64,000 bases of DNA, taken from Halomonas organivorans (lineage in GTDB: Bacteria > Pseudomonadota > Gammaproteobacteria > Pseudomonadales > Halomonadaceae). Position numbers and translations under genes: made by a program. Numbering within the stretch: position 1 is the first letter of the stretch; each line of letters opens with the position of its first letter. Positions 56,627 through 64,000 of the stretch are shown one piece after another. The DNA lies in the NCBI RefSeq assembly GCF_014192055.1, contig NZ_JACHXM010000004.1, forward strand, positions 62,001-126,000, given 5' to 3'. The notes beneath the pieces were generated by a model. It was not told where the DNA came from, did no database searches, and saw nothing but the letters and a program-made list of their open reading frames with translations.

Positions 56627-57499
56627 GTGTCACGGGATCTGTTCACTCCCGAGCCGGGAGGCTGGTCGAGCGGCAGCCAGTTCGAGCGCGACCTCGAGCT
56701 GACCGATGCCGATTTCTCCCGCATCCGTCAGCTCATCTACCAGCGGGCCGGCATCGTGCTGGCCGAGCACAAGCGGGAGATGGTCTACAGCCGGCTCGCC
56801 AAGCGTCTGCGCCATCATGGCCTGATCCGCTTCGCGGACTATCTGGCGCGCCTCGAGCGTCAGCCCGAGGCGCGGGAGTGGGAGGCCTTCACCAATGCCC
56901 TGACCACCAACCTCACCGCCTTCTTCCGCGAGGCGCATCACTTTCCGCTGCTGGAGGCCCACGTGCGCGACCGGCGTGGGCCGGTACGGGTGTGGAGCGC
57001 GGCGGCCTCCACCGGCGAGGAGCCCTACTCCATCGCCATGTCGCTCACCGAGGCGCTGGGTTCGCGGGCCTCGGAGGCCGAGGTGGTGGCCACCGACATC
57101 GACACCGAAGCACTGGAGAAGGCGCGGGCCGGGGTCTATTCCCTGGAGCAGATTCACAAGCTCGACGAGGCGCGCATCAAGCGCTTCTTCCAGCGCGGTC
57201 GGGGGCGTCATGAAGGGTTGGCCCGGGTGCGGCCGGAGCTCAAGGCGATGATCGACTTCCAGGCGCTCAACCTGCTGGCGCCCTCATGGCCGCTCAAGGG
57301 GCCCTTCGACGCGATCTTCTGCCGTAACGTGATGATCTACTTCGACAAGCAGACCCAGGCGCGGATCCTCGAGCGCTTCGCGCCGCTGCTCAAGCCCGAC
57401 GGCCTGCTGTTCGCAGGGCACTCCGAGAACTTTTCCTATACCACCGACGCCTTCCGCTTGCGCGGCCAGACCGTCTATATGCGCAAGCCCATAAGTTGA
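56627..57499 (+). CDS. cheR: Chemoreceptor methyltransferase CheR
   Basis: 290 aa from GTG 56627. N-terminal helical domain and SAM-binding C-terminal domain with V-W-S-A-A-A-S-T-G-E-E-P-Y-S-I-A and F-C-R-N-V-M-I-Y-F-D. It methylates glutamates in receptor coiled coils. It directly follows receptors that carry the W-x-x-F tail, its expected dock. Last gene of the motA-cheR run. Confidence 0.96.
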   Translation: MSRDLFTPEPGGWSSGSQFERDLELTDADFSRIRQLIYQRAGIVLAEHKREMVYSRLAKRLRHHGLIRFADYLARLERQPEAREWEAFTNALTTNLTAFFREAHHFPLLEAHVRDRRGPVRVWSAAASTGEEPYSIAMSLTEALGSRASEAEVVATDIDTEALEKARAGVYSLEQIHKLDEARIKRFFQRGRGRHEGLARVRPELKAMIDFQALNLLAPSWPLKGPFDAIFCRNVMIYFDKQTQARILERFAPLLKPDGLLFAGHSENFSYTTDAFRLRGQTVYMRKPIS

Positions 57500-57667
57500 G
57501 ACCCGTAACGGAAGCGCTGAACACATCGGCCAGCGGCGCGAAGCGCAAGGCGCACGCCGCGCCGCTGCCGGCGCCTGTGGGGTGTCGGTGAGGCTTGCTC
57601 CGGGCTCGCGCACCCGCCGCGCTTAGCGCCGCGATTCGCCCGCGCAGGCATTTGTGCGGTGTTTCCT

Positions 57668-57694
57668 TAAAGAACCCGACCAGACGGCCGATAG
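57668..57694 (+). promoter_or_regulatory. FliA (sigma-28) promoter of cheB
   Basis: TAAAGAAC (57668-57675), 11 nt, GCCGATAG (57687-57694), 69 nt before the cheB start. It opens a second chemotaxis operon (cheB-mcp-cheY-cheZ) after a 264-nt gap that has no gene. Confidence 0.85.
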
Positions 57695-57763
57695 CCCTTT
57701 CAATGGCCGGCGACAGGGCTGGCGTGCCGTGTGACGCCTGCCACCGTGGAGAGGAGATGCCCC

Positions 57764-58825
57764 TTGAGTGCACCCAGGATCAAGGTGCTGTGCGTCGATG
57801 ATTCGGCGCTGATACGTGACCTGCTGACAGAGATCATCAACCGCCAGCCCGACATGGAGGTGGTGGCGGTGGCGCCGGATCCGATCGCGGCCCGCGACTT
57901 GATCAAGCAACATGACCCCGATGTCCTGACCCTGGACGTCGAGATGCCGCGCATGGACGGCCTCGACTTTCTGGAGCGATTGATGCGCCTGCGCCCGATG
58001 CCGGTGCTGATGGTCTCGTCGCTGACCCAGGCCGGATCGGAGGTCACCCTGCGCGCCCTGGAACTGGGCGCCCTGGATTTCGTGGCCAAGCCGTCGCTGG
58101 GCATTCGCAGCGGCATGCAGGCCTATGCCGACGAGATCGCCGACAAGCTGCGCGCCGCGGCGCGCTCGCGCCCCCAGCGAGCGCGGCGTCGCGATGCCCC
58201 GGCGCCGAAGACCCTCAAGGCGCCGCTGGTCTCCAGCGAGAAGCTGATCATCATCGGCGCTTCCACCGGCGGCACCGAGGCCATTCGCAGCGTGCTGCAG
58301 CCGCTGCCGCCGAACAGTCCGGCGATCCTGATCACCCAGCACATGCCGGGGGGCTTCACGCGTTCCTTCGCCGAGCGTCTCGACCGTATCTGCCAGATCT
58401 CGGTCAAGGAGGCCAGCGACGGCGAGCGCATCCTGCCCGGGCATGCCTACATCGCCCCGGGCGACGCCCATCTCAAGCTGGCGCGCAGCGGGGCCAACTA
58501 CGTGGCGCGGCTCGACGACGGTCCGCCGGTCAATCGCCATCGCCCCTCGGTGGACGTGCTGTTCCGCTCGGCGGCCACCCAGGCCGGCCGCAATGCCATC
58601 GGCGTGCTGCTGACCGGCATGGGCAAGGACGGTGCCGCTGGCCTGCTGGACATGCGCCAGGCCGGTTCGCCGACCCTGGCCCAGGACGAGGCCAGCTGCG
58701 TGGTGTTCGGCATGCCTCGTGAGGCCATCGCCATGGGAGCCGCCGCCGAAGTGGTCGCCCTGGACGAGGTAGCCCCCCGGCTGCTCACGCTGGTTGCCGC
58801 GTCTGGTCGGGCGCAGCGGGTATAG
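57764..58825 (+). CDS. cheB: Chemoreceptor methylesterase/deamidase CheB
   Basis: 353 aa from TTG 57764, chosen because GAGGAG lies 7 nt upstream and the receiver starts right after; a GTG at 57731 is an alternative. Receiver domain with phospho-acceptor D58 (L-T-L-D-V-E-M-P) and methylesterase domain with G-A-S-T-G-G (Ser), Q-H-M-P-G-G-F (His) and G-M-G-K-D-G-A-A-G (Asp) forming the triad. It removes methyl groups from receptors when phosphorylated by CheA. Confidence 0.96.
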   Translation: MSAPRIKVLCVDDSALIRDLLTEIINRQPDMEVVAVAPDPIAARDLIKQHDPDVLTLDVEMPRMDGLDFLERLMRLRPMPVLMVSSLTQAGSEVTLRALELGALDFVAKPSLGIRSGMQAYADEIADKLRAAARSRPQRARRRDAPAPKTLKAPLVSSEKLIIIGASTGGTEAIRSVLQPLPPNSPAILITQHMPGGFTRSFAERLDRICQISVKEASDGERILPGHAYIAPGDAHLKLARSGANYVARLDDGPPVNRHRPSVDVLFRSAATQAGRNAIGVLLTGMGKDGAAGLLDMRQAGSPTLAQDEASCVVFGMPREAIAMGAAAEVVALDEVAPRLLTLVAASGRAQRV

Positions 58826-58852
58826 GAAACCATCGGCACAGGAGCCGTCTCG

Positions 58853-60562
58853 ATGCTCAAGGTACTGCGCAATTTTCGTATCAGTCAGGTCGTCAACGGC
58901 GTCCTGGTGTGTTTCATGGCGTTCCTGGCGGTGGTGGCAAGCCTGGGCTGGATGGCCAGCCGTTCGGCCAGCGACACCCTCGCGACGCTGGACCGGATCA
59001 ACGTCGCCCAGCTCAACGAGATCAATCGCGCCGACTCGCTGCTGACCGGGGCCCTGGTCGACCTGCAGTCGGCGTCCGGCCACTTCCTGATGGGCCGGAC
59101 CAGCCAGGCCGATGACAGCCTGACGTCGGCCCGAGACCAGATCGATCGCGCCGAGGCGCGCTTCGAGGCCTACGCCGCCGTGCCGCGCACGCCACAGGGC
59201 GAGGCCCTGGGGGCCCGGGTCGAGGAGAGTTTCGCCGCGGTACTGGCCCTGGTGCGCCAGGGCTACGAGACCCTGGACCAGGTGGATACCCAGGGCTTCG
59301 CCCAGCTGCGCCAGCGCATGGCAGAGCCCCAGCAGGCCCTTGAGGCGGCGCTGACCGAATTCGTCCATTACGCCGACACCCGCGGCAAGACCATGATGGC
59401 CGACTACGCCGCCATGGAGCAGCGCTATACCGTCATCGGCCTGGCCATCCTGGCCTTCGCCGCGTTGATCCTGGTGCTGATCTATGTGGCGCTGCGCCGG
59501 CTGCTGGTGCTGCCGCTGCGCCAGGCGGTGAACAACCTCGAGCGTATCGCCGAGGCCGACCTGTCCAACGAGATCAAGGTGCTGGGCCGCAACGAGATCG
59601 GCCAGCTGTTCGCCGCCATGCGCGATATGCAGGACAGCCTGTCCGGCATCGTCGGCGACGTGCGCCAGGGTAGCGGGGCCATTCACGGCCGGGCCCGCGA
59701 GATCTCCACCGGCAACGCCGACCTCTCGTCACGTACCGAGCAGCAGGCCGCCTCCCTGGAGGAAACCGCCTCCAGCATGGAACAGCTCACCGCCACCGTG
59801 CGCCAGAACGCCGACAACGCCCGCCAGGCCAACGGCCTGGCCCAGGAAGCCACCGGCACCGCCGAACGCGGCGGCGAGGTGGTCCAGCGGGTGGTGCAGA
59901 CCATGCACGGCATCGCCGGCAGCTCCCGCAAGGTCGCCGATATCACCGGGGTGATCGACTCGATCGCCTTCCAGACCAATATCCTGGCGCTCAACGCCTC
60001 GGTGGAAGCGGCGCGGGCCGGCGAACAGGGCCGCGGCTTCGCGGTGGTAGCCGGCGAGGTGCGCCAGCTGGCGAGCCGCTCGGCGGATGCCGCCAAGGAG
60101 ATCAAGGCCCTGATCGAAGGCTCGGTAAACCAGGTCCAGGAAGGCTCGGCGCTGGTCGAGCAGGCCGGCTCGACCATGCAGGAGGTGGTCGATGCCGTGC
60201 GTCGGGTGACCGACATCATGGATGAGATCACGGCCGCCTCGCAGGAGCAGAGCGACGGCATCGAGCAGGTCAGCCAGGCGGTGGGCCAGATGGACCAGGT
60301 CACCCAGCAGAACGCCAGCCTGGTGCAGGAGGCGGCCACCGCCGCTGCGGCCCTGGAGGAGCAGGCAACGCGGCTGGAGCGGGCCGTGGCGGTGTTCCGC
60401 CTGGGAGGCGGCGACGCCGTGGCCCTGCCGGCCGCCGGCGATCAGGCGGCCGCCGTGCCGTCGCGCAGCTCGCCCTCGCCCCAGGCGCCGGGCAGGAGCG
60501 AGCCGTCGGCTTCGCGGCAGAGCTCGGCGGTCCTGGCCGAGGACGACTGGGAAGAATTCTGA
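58853..60562 (+). CDS. Methyl-accepting chemotaxis protein, 4HB type, with CheR/CheB tail
   Basis: 569 aa. Membrane segments at about residues 15-38 and 190-213, helical periplasmic domain, HAMP, signalling tip [11 protein letters not shown]. The end E-D-D-W-E-E-F is a W-x-x-F docking tail. It lies between cheB and cheY, 27 nt after cheB. Ligand unknown. Confidence 0.95.
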   Translation: MLKVLRNFRISQVVNGVLVCFMAFLAVVASLGWMASRSASDTLATLDRINVAQLNEINRADSLLTGALVDLQSASGHFLMGRTSQADDSLTSARDQIDRAEARFEAYAAVPRTPQGEALGARVEESFAAVLALVRQGYETLDQVDTQGFAQLRQRMAEPQQALEAALTEFVHYADTRGKTMMADYAAMEQRYTVIGLAILAFAALILVLIYVALRRLLVLPLRQAVNNLERIAEADLSNEIKVLGRNEIGQLFAAMRDMQDSLSGIVGDVRQGSGAIHGRAREISTGNADLSSRTEQQAASLEETASSMEQLTATVRQNADNARQANGLAQEATGTAERGGEVVQRVVQTMHGIAGSSRKVADITGVIDSIAFQTNILALNASVEAARAGEQGRGFAVVAGEVRQLASRSADAAKEIKALIEGSVNQVQEGSALVEQAGSTMQEVVDAVRRVTDIMDEITAASQEQSDGIEQVSQAVGQMDQVTQQNASLVQEAATAAAALEEQATRLERAVAVFRLGGGDAVALPAAGDQAAAVPSRSSPSPQAPGRSEPSASRQSSAVLAEDDWEEF

Positions 60563-60566
60563 TCAC

Positions 60567-60588
60567 GGCCGGCGGCGAGCCGCCGGCC
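60567..60588 (+). other. Intercistronic hairpin before cheY
   Basis: Perfect 9-bp stem GGCCGGCGG (60567-60575) / CCGCCGGCC (60580-60588) with a CGAG loop, in the 64-nt gap between the receptor gene and cheY. No T-run, so probably an mRNA processing or stability element. Confidence 0.7.
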
Positions 60589-60626
60589 ACGCAATTGCCA
60601 TGACGACCGAGAGAAGAGGATCCCCG

Positions 60627-61016
60627 ATGGCGGACAAGAACATGAGCATCCTGGTGGTGGATGACTTCCCGACCATGCGGCGCATCGTGCGCAGCCTGCT
60701 CAAGGAGCTGGGCTTCACCAACGTCGAGGAGGCCGAGGACGGCCAGGACGCCCTGAACAAGCTCAAGGGCGGCGGCTTCGAGTTCGTGGTGTCCGACTGG
60801 AACATGCCGAACCTCGACGGCCTGGAGATGCTCAAGCAGATCCGCGCCGACGATGCGCTCAAGGAGCTCCCGGTGCTGATGGTCACCGCGGAGGCCAAGA
60901 AAGAGAACATCATCGCCGCTGCCCAGGCCGGTGCCAGCGGCTATGTGGTCAAGCCCTTCACCTCGGCGACCCTCGAAGAGAAGCTCAACAAGATCTTCGA
61001 GAAGCTGGGCATGTGA
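60627..61016 (+). CDS. cheY: Chemotaxis response regulator CheY
   Basis: 129 aa from ATG 60627 (AGAGGA upstream); the longer open frame overlaps the receptor gene. Single receiver domain: D12, D13, phospho-acceptor D57 (S-D-W-N-M-P-N), the V-T-A-E-A switch Thr and K-P-F, all as in E. coli CheY. CheY-P binds FliM and FliN to change rotation. Flanked by hairpins on both sides. Confidence 0.98.
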   Translation: MADKNMSILVVDDFPTMRRIVRSLLKELGFTNVEEAEDGQDALNKLKGGGFEFVVSDWNMPNLDGLEMLKQIRADDALKELPVLMVTAEAKKENIIAAAQAGASGYVVKPFTSATLEEKLNKIFEKLGM

Positions 61017-61021
61017 TATCG

Positions 61022-61041
61022 GCCGGGCTCGCGGGCCCGGC
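61022..61041 (+). other. Intercistronic hairpin after cheY
   Basis: Stem GCCGGGC (61022-61028) / GCCCGGC (61035-61041), loop of 6 nt, in the short gap between cheY and cheZ. No T-run. With the hairpin at 60567 it brackets cheY. Confidence 0.6.
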
Positions 61042-61058
61042 AAGCAGGAGAGGTGATG

Positions 61059-61745
61059 ATGAGCACCGAAACGCAGTCTGGTGACTACCAGGCGAGTGGA
61101 GACGAGCTGGTCCAGCGCATTGGCCACCTGACCCGCATGCTGCGTGACAGCATGCGCGAGCTGGGCCTGGACAAGGAGATCGAGCGGGCGGCGGATGCGA
61201 TTCCCGATGCCCGGGACCGCCTCAGCTACGTGGCGACCATGACCGAGCAGGCGGCGGAGCGTGCCCTCAACGCCATCGACCGCGCCCAGCCGCTGCAGGA
61301 CGATCTCAGCCAGCAGGCCGAGGCGCTGGACGCGCGCTGGGCCGAATGGTTCGCCGCGCCCAAGGAGCTCGACGAGGCTCGCGACCTGGTCAAGGACACC
61401 CGTGGCTACCTGGCCCGGGTGCCGGAGACGACCCAGGCCACCAACAAGGAGCTGCTCGAGATCATGATGGCCCAGGACTTCCAGGACCTGACCGGCCAGG
61501 TGATCAAGAAGATGATGGACGTCATCCGCGAGATCGAGCATCAGCTGGTGCAGGTGCTGATCGACAGCGTGCCCCAGGGCGAGACCCGCGAGGACATGCA
61601 GCGCCGTGCCGACGGCCAGCGCGAGAACGACGCCAAGCGCCGCGAGGATGCCCTGCTCAACGGTCCGCAGATGAAGCCCGAGGCCGACGACGTGGTGGCC
61701 GACCAGGATCAGGTGGATGACCTGCTCGACCAGCTAGGCTTCTGA
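61059..61745 (+). CDS. cheZ: CheY-P phosphatase CheZ
   Basis: 228 aa from ATG 61059; ATG 61056 and GTG 61053 are in frame and also possible, as AGGAGAGG lies at 61046-61053. Long helical hairpin with [14 protein letters not shown], holding the catalytic Asp/Gln pair, and the C-terminal CheY-binding peptide [10 protein letters not shown]. It shortens the CheY-P signal. Presence of CheZ fits a beta/gammaproteobacterium. Confidence 0.96.
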   Translation: MSTETQSGDYQASGDELVQRIGHLTRMLRDSMRELGLDKEIERAADAIPDARDRLSYVATMTEQAAERALNAIDRAQPLQDDLSQQAEALDARWAEWFAAPKELDEARDLVKDTRGYLARVPETTQATNKELLEIMMAQDFQDLTGQVIKKMMDVIREIEHQLVQVLIDSVPQGETREDMQRRADGQRENDAKRREDALLNGPQMKPEADDVVADQDQVDDLLDQLGF

Positions 61746-61753
61746 GTCATCGC

Positions 61754-61945
61754 CGAAAACTGTCTGCACTCGGCTATACGGCGTTAAAAATCAGCTCGGT
61801 CGCAGGTCCGATCAAAGTCCTCATTTACAGGCCGTAAACTCCGGCTTCTCGCTGATTTTTGCCTTGCGACCCACACGGATGTGGGAAGTGCGTTGGCCCG
61901 TTGGGAACGGGCCTAGCCCTGGCCTTCGCTCGACGGCTTTTCGGC
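61754..61945. repeat. Dispersed structured intergenic repeat, copy 2
   Basis: Second copy of the element at 20242-20466. Ends are CCGAAAA (61754-61760) and TTTTCGG (61939-61945). Internal pairs: AAAAATCAGC (61787-61796) with GCTGATTTTT (61852-61861); TTTAC/GTAAA (61825-61829, 61835-61839); CCCACA/TGTGGG (61871-61876, 61881-61886); GGCCCGTT/AACGGGCC (61896-61903, 61907-61914). It follows cheZ directly. The rest of the gap to flhB (61946-62131) shows no gene or clear promoter. Confidence 0.85.
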
Positions 61946-62131
61946 TGATGACTAGGAGGTGACGGGGGCGCCACGGCGCACCCCGCCGCCGTGCATTCTT
62001 CCCGCTTCCCATACCGGCAAGCGGCCGGGACGCGTGGATAAGCCCACGAAAATCGGCCCTTTTCGCGTGACCGTTCCTTCCTTCCTCCCCGGATAATGGC
62101 CAGGGTGCGTACGAGTGCCCGGTGATTGGCC

Positions 62132-63298
62132 ATGGCCGACGAGACCAGCGACGACGAAAAGACAGAAGACGCCACGCCCCGACGCCTGGAAAAGGCGCGC
62201 GAGGAGGGCCAGGTGGCCCGTTCCCGGGAGCTGGCTACCTTCATGCTGTTGCTCGGTGGCGTGATCGGCCTCGGCACCATGGGGAGCAGCCTCTATGACC
62301 TGATCGGCGGCGTCATGGAGGAAGCCTTCCTGTTCGACCGACGCCAGGTCATGGACACCGCGCCGATGCTGGTCGAGGCGCTGGCGCTGGGGCGTCGCAC
62401 GCTGATCGGCCTGCTGCCGCTGTTCCTGCTGCTGACCGTGATCGCCCTGGTGGCACCGGCGCTGCTCGGTGGCTGGGTGATCTCGGCCAAGTCGCTCAAG
62501 CCCCAGGCCAGCAAGCTCAACCCGCTGAAGGGGCTCAAGCGCATCCTCGGCACCCAGGCGCTGGTGGAGCTCGCCAAGGCCATCGCCAAGGCGGTGCTGG
62601 TGGGCAGCGTAGGCATCGCCTACCTCTACCTGCACCGTGGCGACTGCATGGCGCTGATGAGCATGCCCATCCAGCAGGCCCTGGCCCGTGCCATGTGGAT
62701 GGCCGCCGAGGCCAGCGGGCTGATGGTGCTGACCCTGCTGGTGGTGATCCTGATCGACGTGCCCTACCAGCTGTGGAGCCATGCCAAGCAGCTGCGCATG
62801 TCCAAGGACGAGGTCAAGCGCGAGCACAAGGAGTCCGAGGGCGACCCCCAGGTCAAGGGGCGGATTCGCCAGCAGCAGCAGGCCATGGCCCGCGGGCGGA
62901 TGATGAGCCAGGTGCCCGAGGCCGACGTGGTCATCACCAACCCCACGCACTATGCCGTGGCGCTCAAGTACGAGCAGGCCGGGATGAGCGCGCCGCGCGT
63001 GGTGGCCAAGGGCGTCGACGCCGTGGCGGCGCGCATCCGCGAGGTTGCGGCCGAGGCGGGCGTGCCGCGGCTGGAGGCGCCGCCGCTGGCACGTTCGCTG
63101 TATCACCACGTGGACCTGGAGGCCGAGATTCCCGCCGACCTGTACAGCGCGGTCGCCGAGGTATTGGCCTGGGCCTTCGGCCTGAAGCGCGTGGCCGAGG
63201 AGGGCGGCGAGGCGCCGCCGACCCCCGAGAACCTGCCGATTCCGGACGCCATGGCGGCGCCGGGACCGGACGATGACACCGACGAGGCACGAGCATGA
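62132..63298 (+). CDS. flhB: Flagellar export switch protein FlhB
   Basis: 388 aa from ATG 62132. The start ([19 protein letters not shown]) is diagnostic. Four membrane segments and a cytoplasmic domain with the autocleavage site N270-P-T-H, matching N269 of the E. coli protein. Cleavage lets export switch from rod/hook to filament substrates. Compare the free FlhB C-terminal domain at 44378. Overlaps flhA by 4 nt. Confidence 0.97.
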   Translation: MADETSDDEKTEDATPRRLEKAREEGQVARSRELATFMLLLGGVIGLGTMGSSLYDLIGGVMEEAFLFDRRQVMDTAPMLVEALALGRRTLIGLLPLFLLLTVIALVAPALLGGWVISAKSLKPQASKLNPLKGLKRILGTQALVELAKAIAKAVLVGSVGIAYLYLHRGDCMALMSMPIQQALARAMWMAAEASGLMVLTLLVVILIDVPYQLWSHAKQLRMSKDEVKREHKESEGDPQVKGRIRQQQQAMARGRMMSQVPEADVVITNPTHYAVALKYEQAGMSAPRVVAKGVDAVAARIREVAAEAGVPRLEAPPLARSLYHHVDLEAEIPADLYSAVAEVLAWAFGLKRVAEEGGEAPPTPENLPIPDAMAAPGPDDDTDEARA

Positions 63299-64000
63299 AG
63301 GCCTTGAGCCACTATCTGCCGCGACGCAATTGGATGGCCGACGTGCCGATGAAGGTGCTGGCCGGCCCGCTGCTGATCATCATGATCCTGTCGATGATGA
63401 TCCTGCCGCTGCCGCCCTTCGCGCTGGACCTGCTGTTCACCTTCAACATCGCCATGGCGGTGATGGTGCTGCTGGTCAGCATGTTCACCCAGAAGCCGCT
63501 GGACTTCGCCGCCTTCCCGGCGGTGCTGCTGTTCACCACCCTGCTGCGGCTGTCGCTCAACGTCGCCTCGACCCGGGTAGTGCTGCTGGAAGGCCACGAG
63601 GGCGGCGACGCCGCGGGCAAGGTGATCGAGGCCTTCGGCCAGTTCCTGGTCGGCGGCAACTTCGCCGTCGGCCTGGTGGTGTTCGCGATCCTGGTGATCA
63701 TCAACTTCATGGTCATCACCAAGGGCGCCGGGCGCATCGCCGAAGTGGGCGCTCGCTTCATGCTCGATGCCATGCCCGGCAAGCAGATGGCCATCGACGC
63801 CGACCTCAACGCCGGGCTGATCGGCGAGGACGAGGCGCGCCAGCGGCGCTCCGACGTCTCGCAGGAGGCCGACTTCTACGGCTCCATGGACGGTGCCAGC
63901 AAGTTCGTGCGCGGCGATGCCATGGCCGGCCTGGTGATCATGGTGGTCAACATCATCGGCGGCCTGTTGATCGGCCTGCTGCAGCACGACATGGCCTTCG
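63295..64000 (+). CDS. flhA: Flagellar export protein FlhA, N-terminal part (runs off window)
   Basis: The first 235 codons are visible. [22 protein letters not shown] and the [17 protein letters not shown] and F-V-R-G-D-A-M-A-G segments are highly conserved in FlhA. It is the main export-gate energiser and docking platform. ATG overlaps the flhB stop (ATGA). The 3' end lies beyond 64000. Confidence 0.97.
   Translation, partial: MKALSHYLPRRNWMADVPMKVLAGPLLIIMILSMMILPLPPFALDLLFTFNIAMAVMVLLVSMFTQKPLDFAAFPAVLLFTTLLRLSLNVASTRVVLLEGHEGGDAAGKVIEAFGQFLVGGNFAVGLVVFAILVIINFMVITKGAGRIAEVGARFMLDAMPGKQMAIDADLNAGLIGEDEARQRRSDVSQEADFYGSMDGASKFVRGDAMAGLVIMVVNIIGGLLIGLLQHDMAF

Overview
The window is almost entirely a flagellum and chemotaxis island from a high-GC gammaproteobacterium. 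FlhDC master regulators, FlhDC/FliA-type gene organisation, a motAB-cheAW 'mocha' operon, CheZ, FlaG, a DUF2835 protein and several 4-helix-bundle chemoreceptors point to the Halomonadaceae (Halomonas/Chromohalobacter type). This assignment is inferred from gene content and style; no database search was run.

Layout. (1) 1-8161, plus strand: the end of flgE, then flgF-flgG-flgH-flgI-flgJ and flgK-flgL, closed by a strong terminator. (2) 8321-12635, minus: fliL-M-N-O-P-Q-R. (3) 12875-19657, minus: fliF-G-H-I-J-K, with fliE divergent at 19906. (4) 20477-30278: flaG, two chemoreceptors, two large multidomain GGDEF/EAL proteins and an FtsZ-like protein. (5) 30488-31573: an Xre/DUF2384-RES toxin-antitoxin pair inserted between a chemoreceptor and fliD. 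(6) 31933-35515: fliD and two tandem flagellin genes. (7) 35647-39866: a very large TPR/O-GlcNAc-transferase-like protein fused to further domains, followed by a translationally coupled sulfotransferase. This is a candidate flagellin glycan pathway, and its 3' half is conspicuously AT-rich. (8) 40046-44659: a DUF2835 protein, a PilZ plus HD-GYP protein, fliS, fliT, a second FliK-like protein and a stand-alone FlhB C-terminal-domain protein. (9) 44970-45861: flhD-flhC. (10) 46088-57499: motA-motB-cheA-cheW, three chemoreceptors and cheR. (11) 57764-61745: cheB, a chemoreceptor, cheY and cheZ. (12) 62132-64000: flhB and the start of flhA, which runs off the window.

Regulation. I found ten sites matching the FliA (sigma-28) promoter, each with exactly 11 nt between a TAAAG- or TCAAG-type -35 box and a GCCGATA-type -10 box. 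They lie before flgK, flaG, a dCACHE chemoreceptor, fliD, both flagellins, the PilZ/HD-GYP gene, fliST (inside the preceding gene), motA and cheB. These mark the late-gene set. FlhDC would sit at the top, the basal-body and export operons in the middle, and filament, motor and chemotaxis genes under FliA.

The most notable items are: a CheA with two nearly identical tandem P2 (CheY-binding) domains; a divergent FtsZ paralogue embedded in the motility island; the glycosyltransferase-sulfotransferase pair next to the flagellins; a sigma-28-driven PilZ/HD-GYP fusion with missing metal ligands; and two copies of a structured ~200-bp intergenic repeat.
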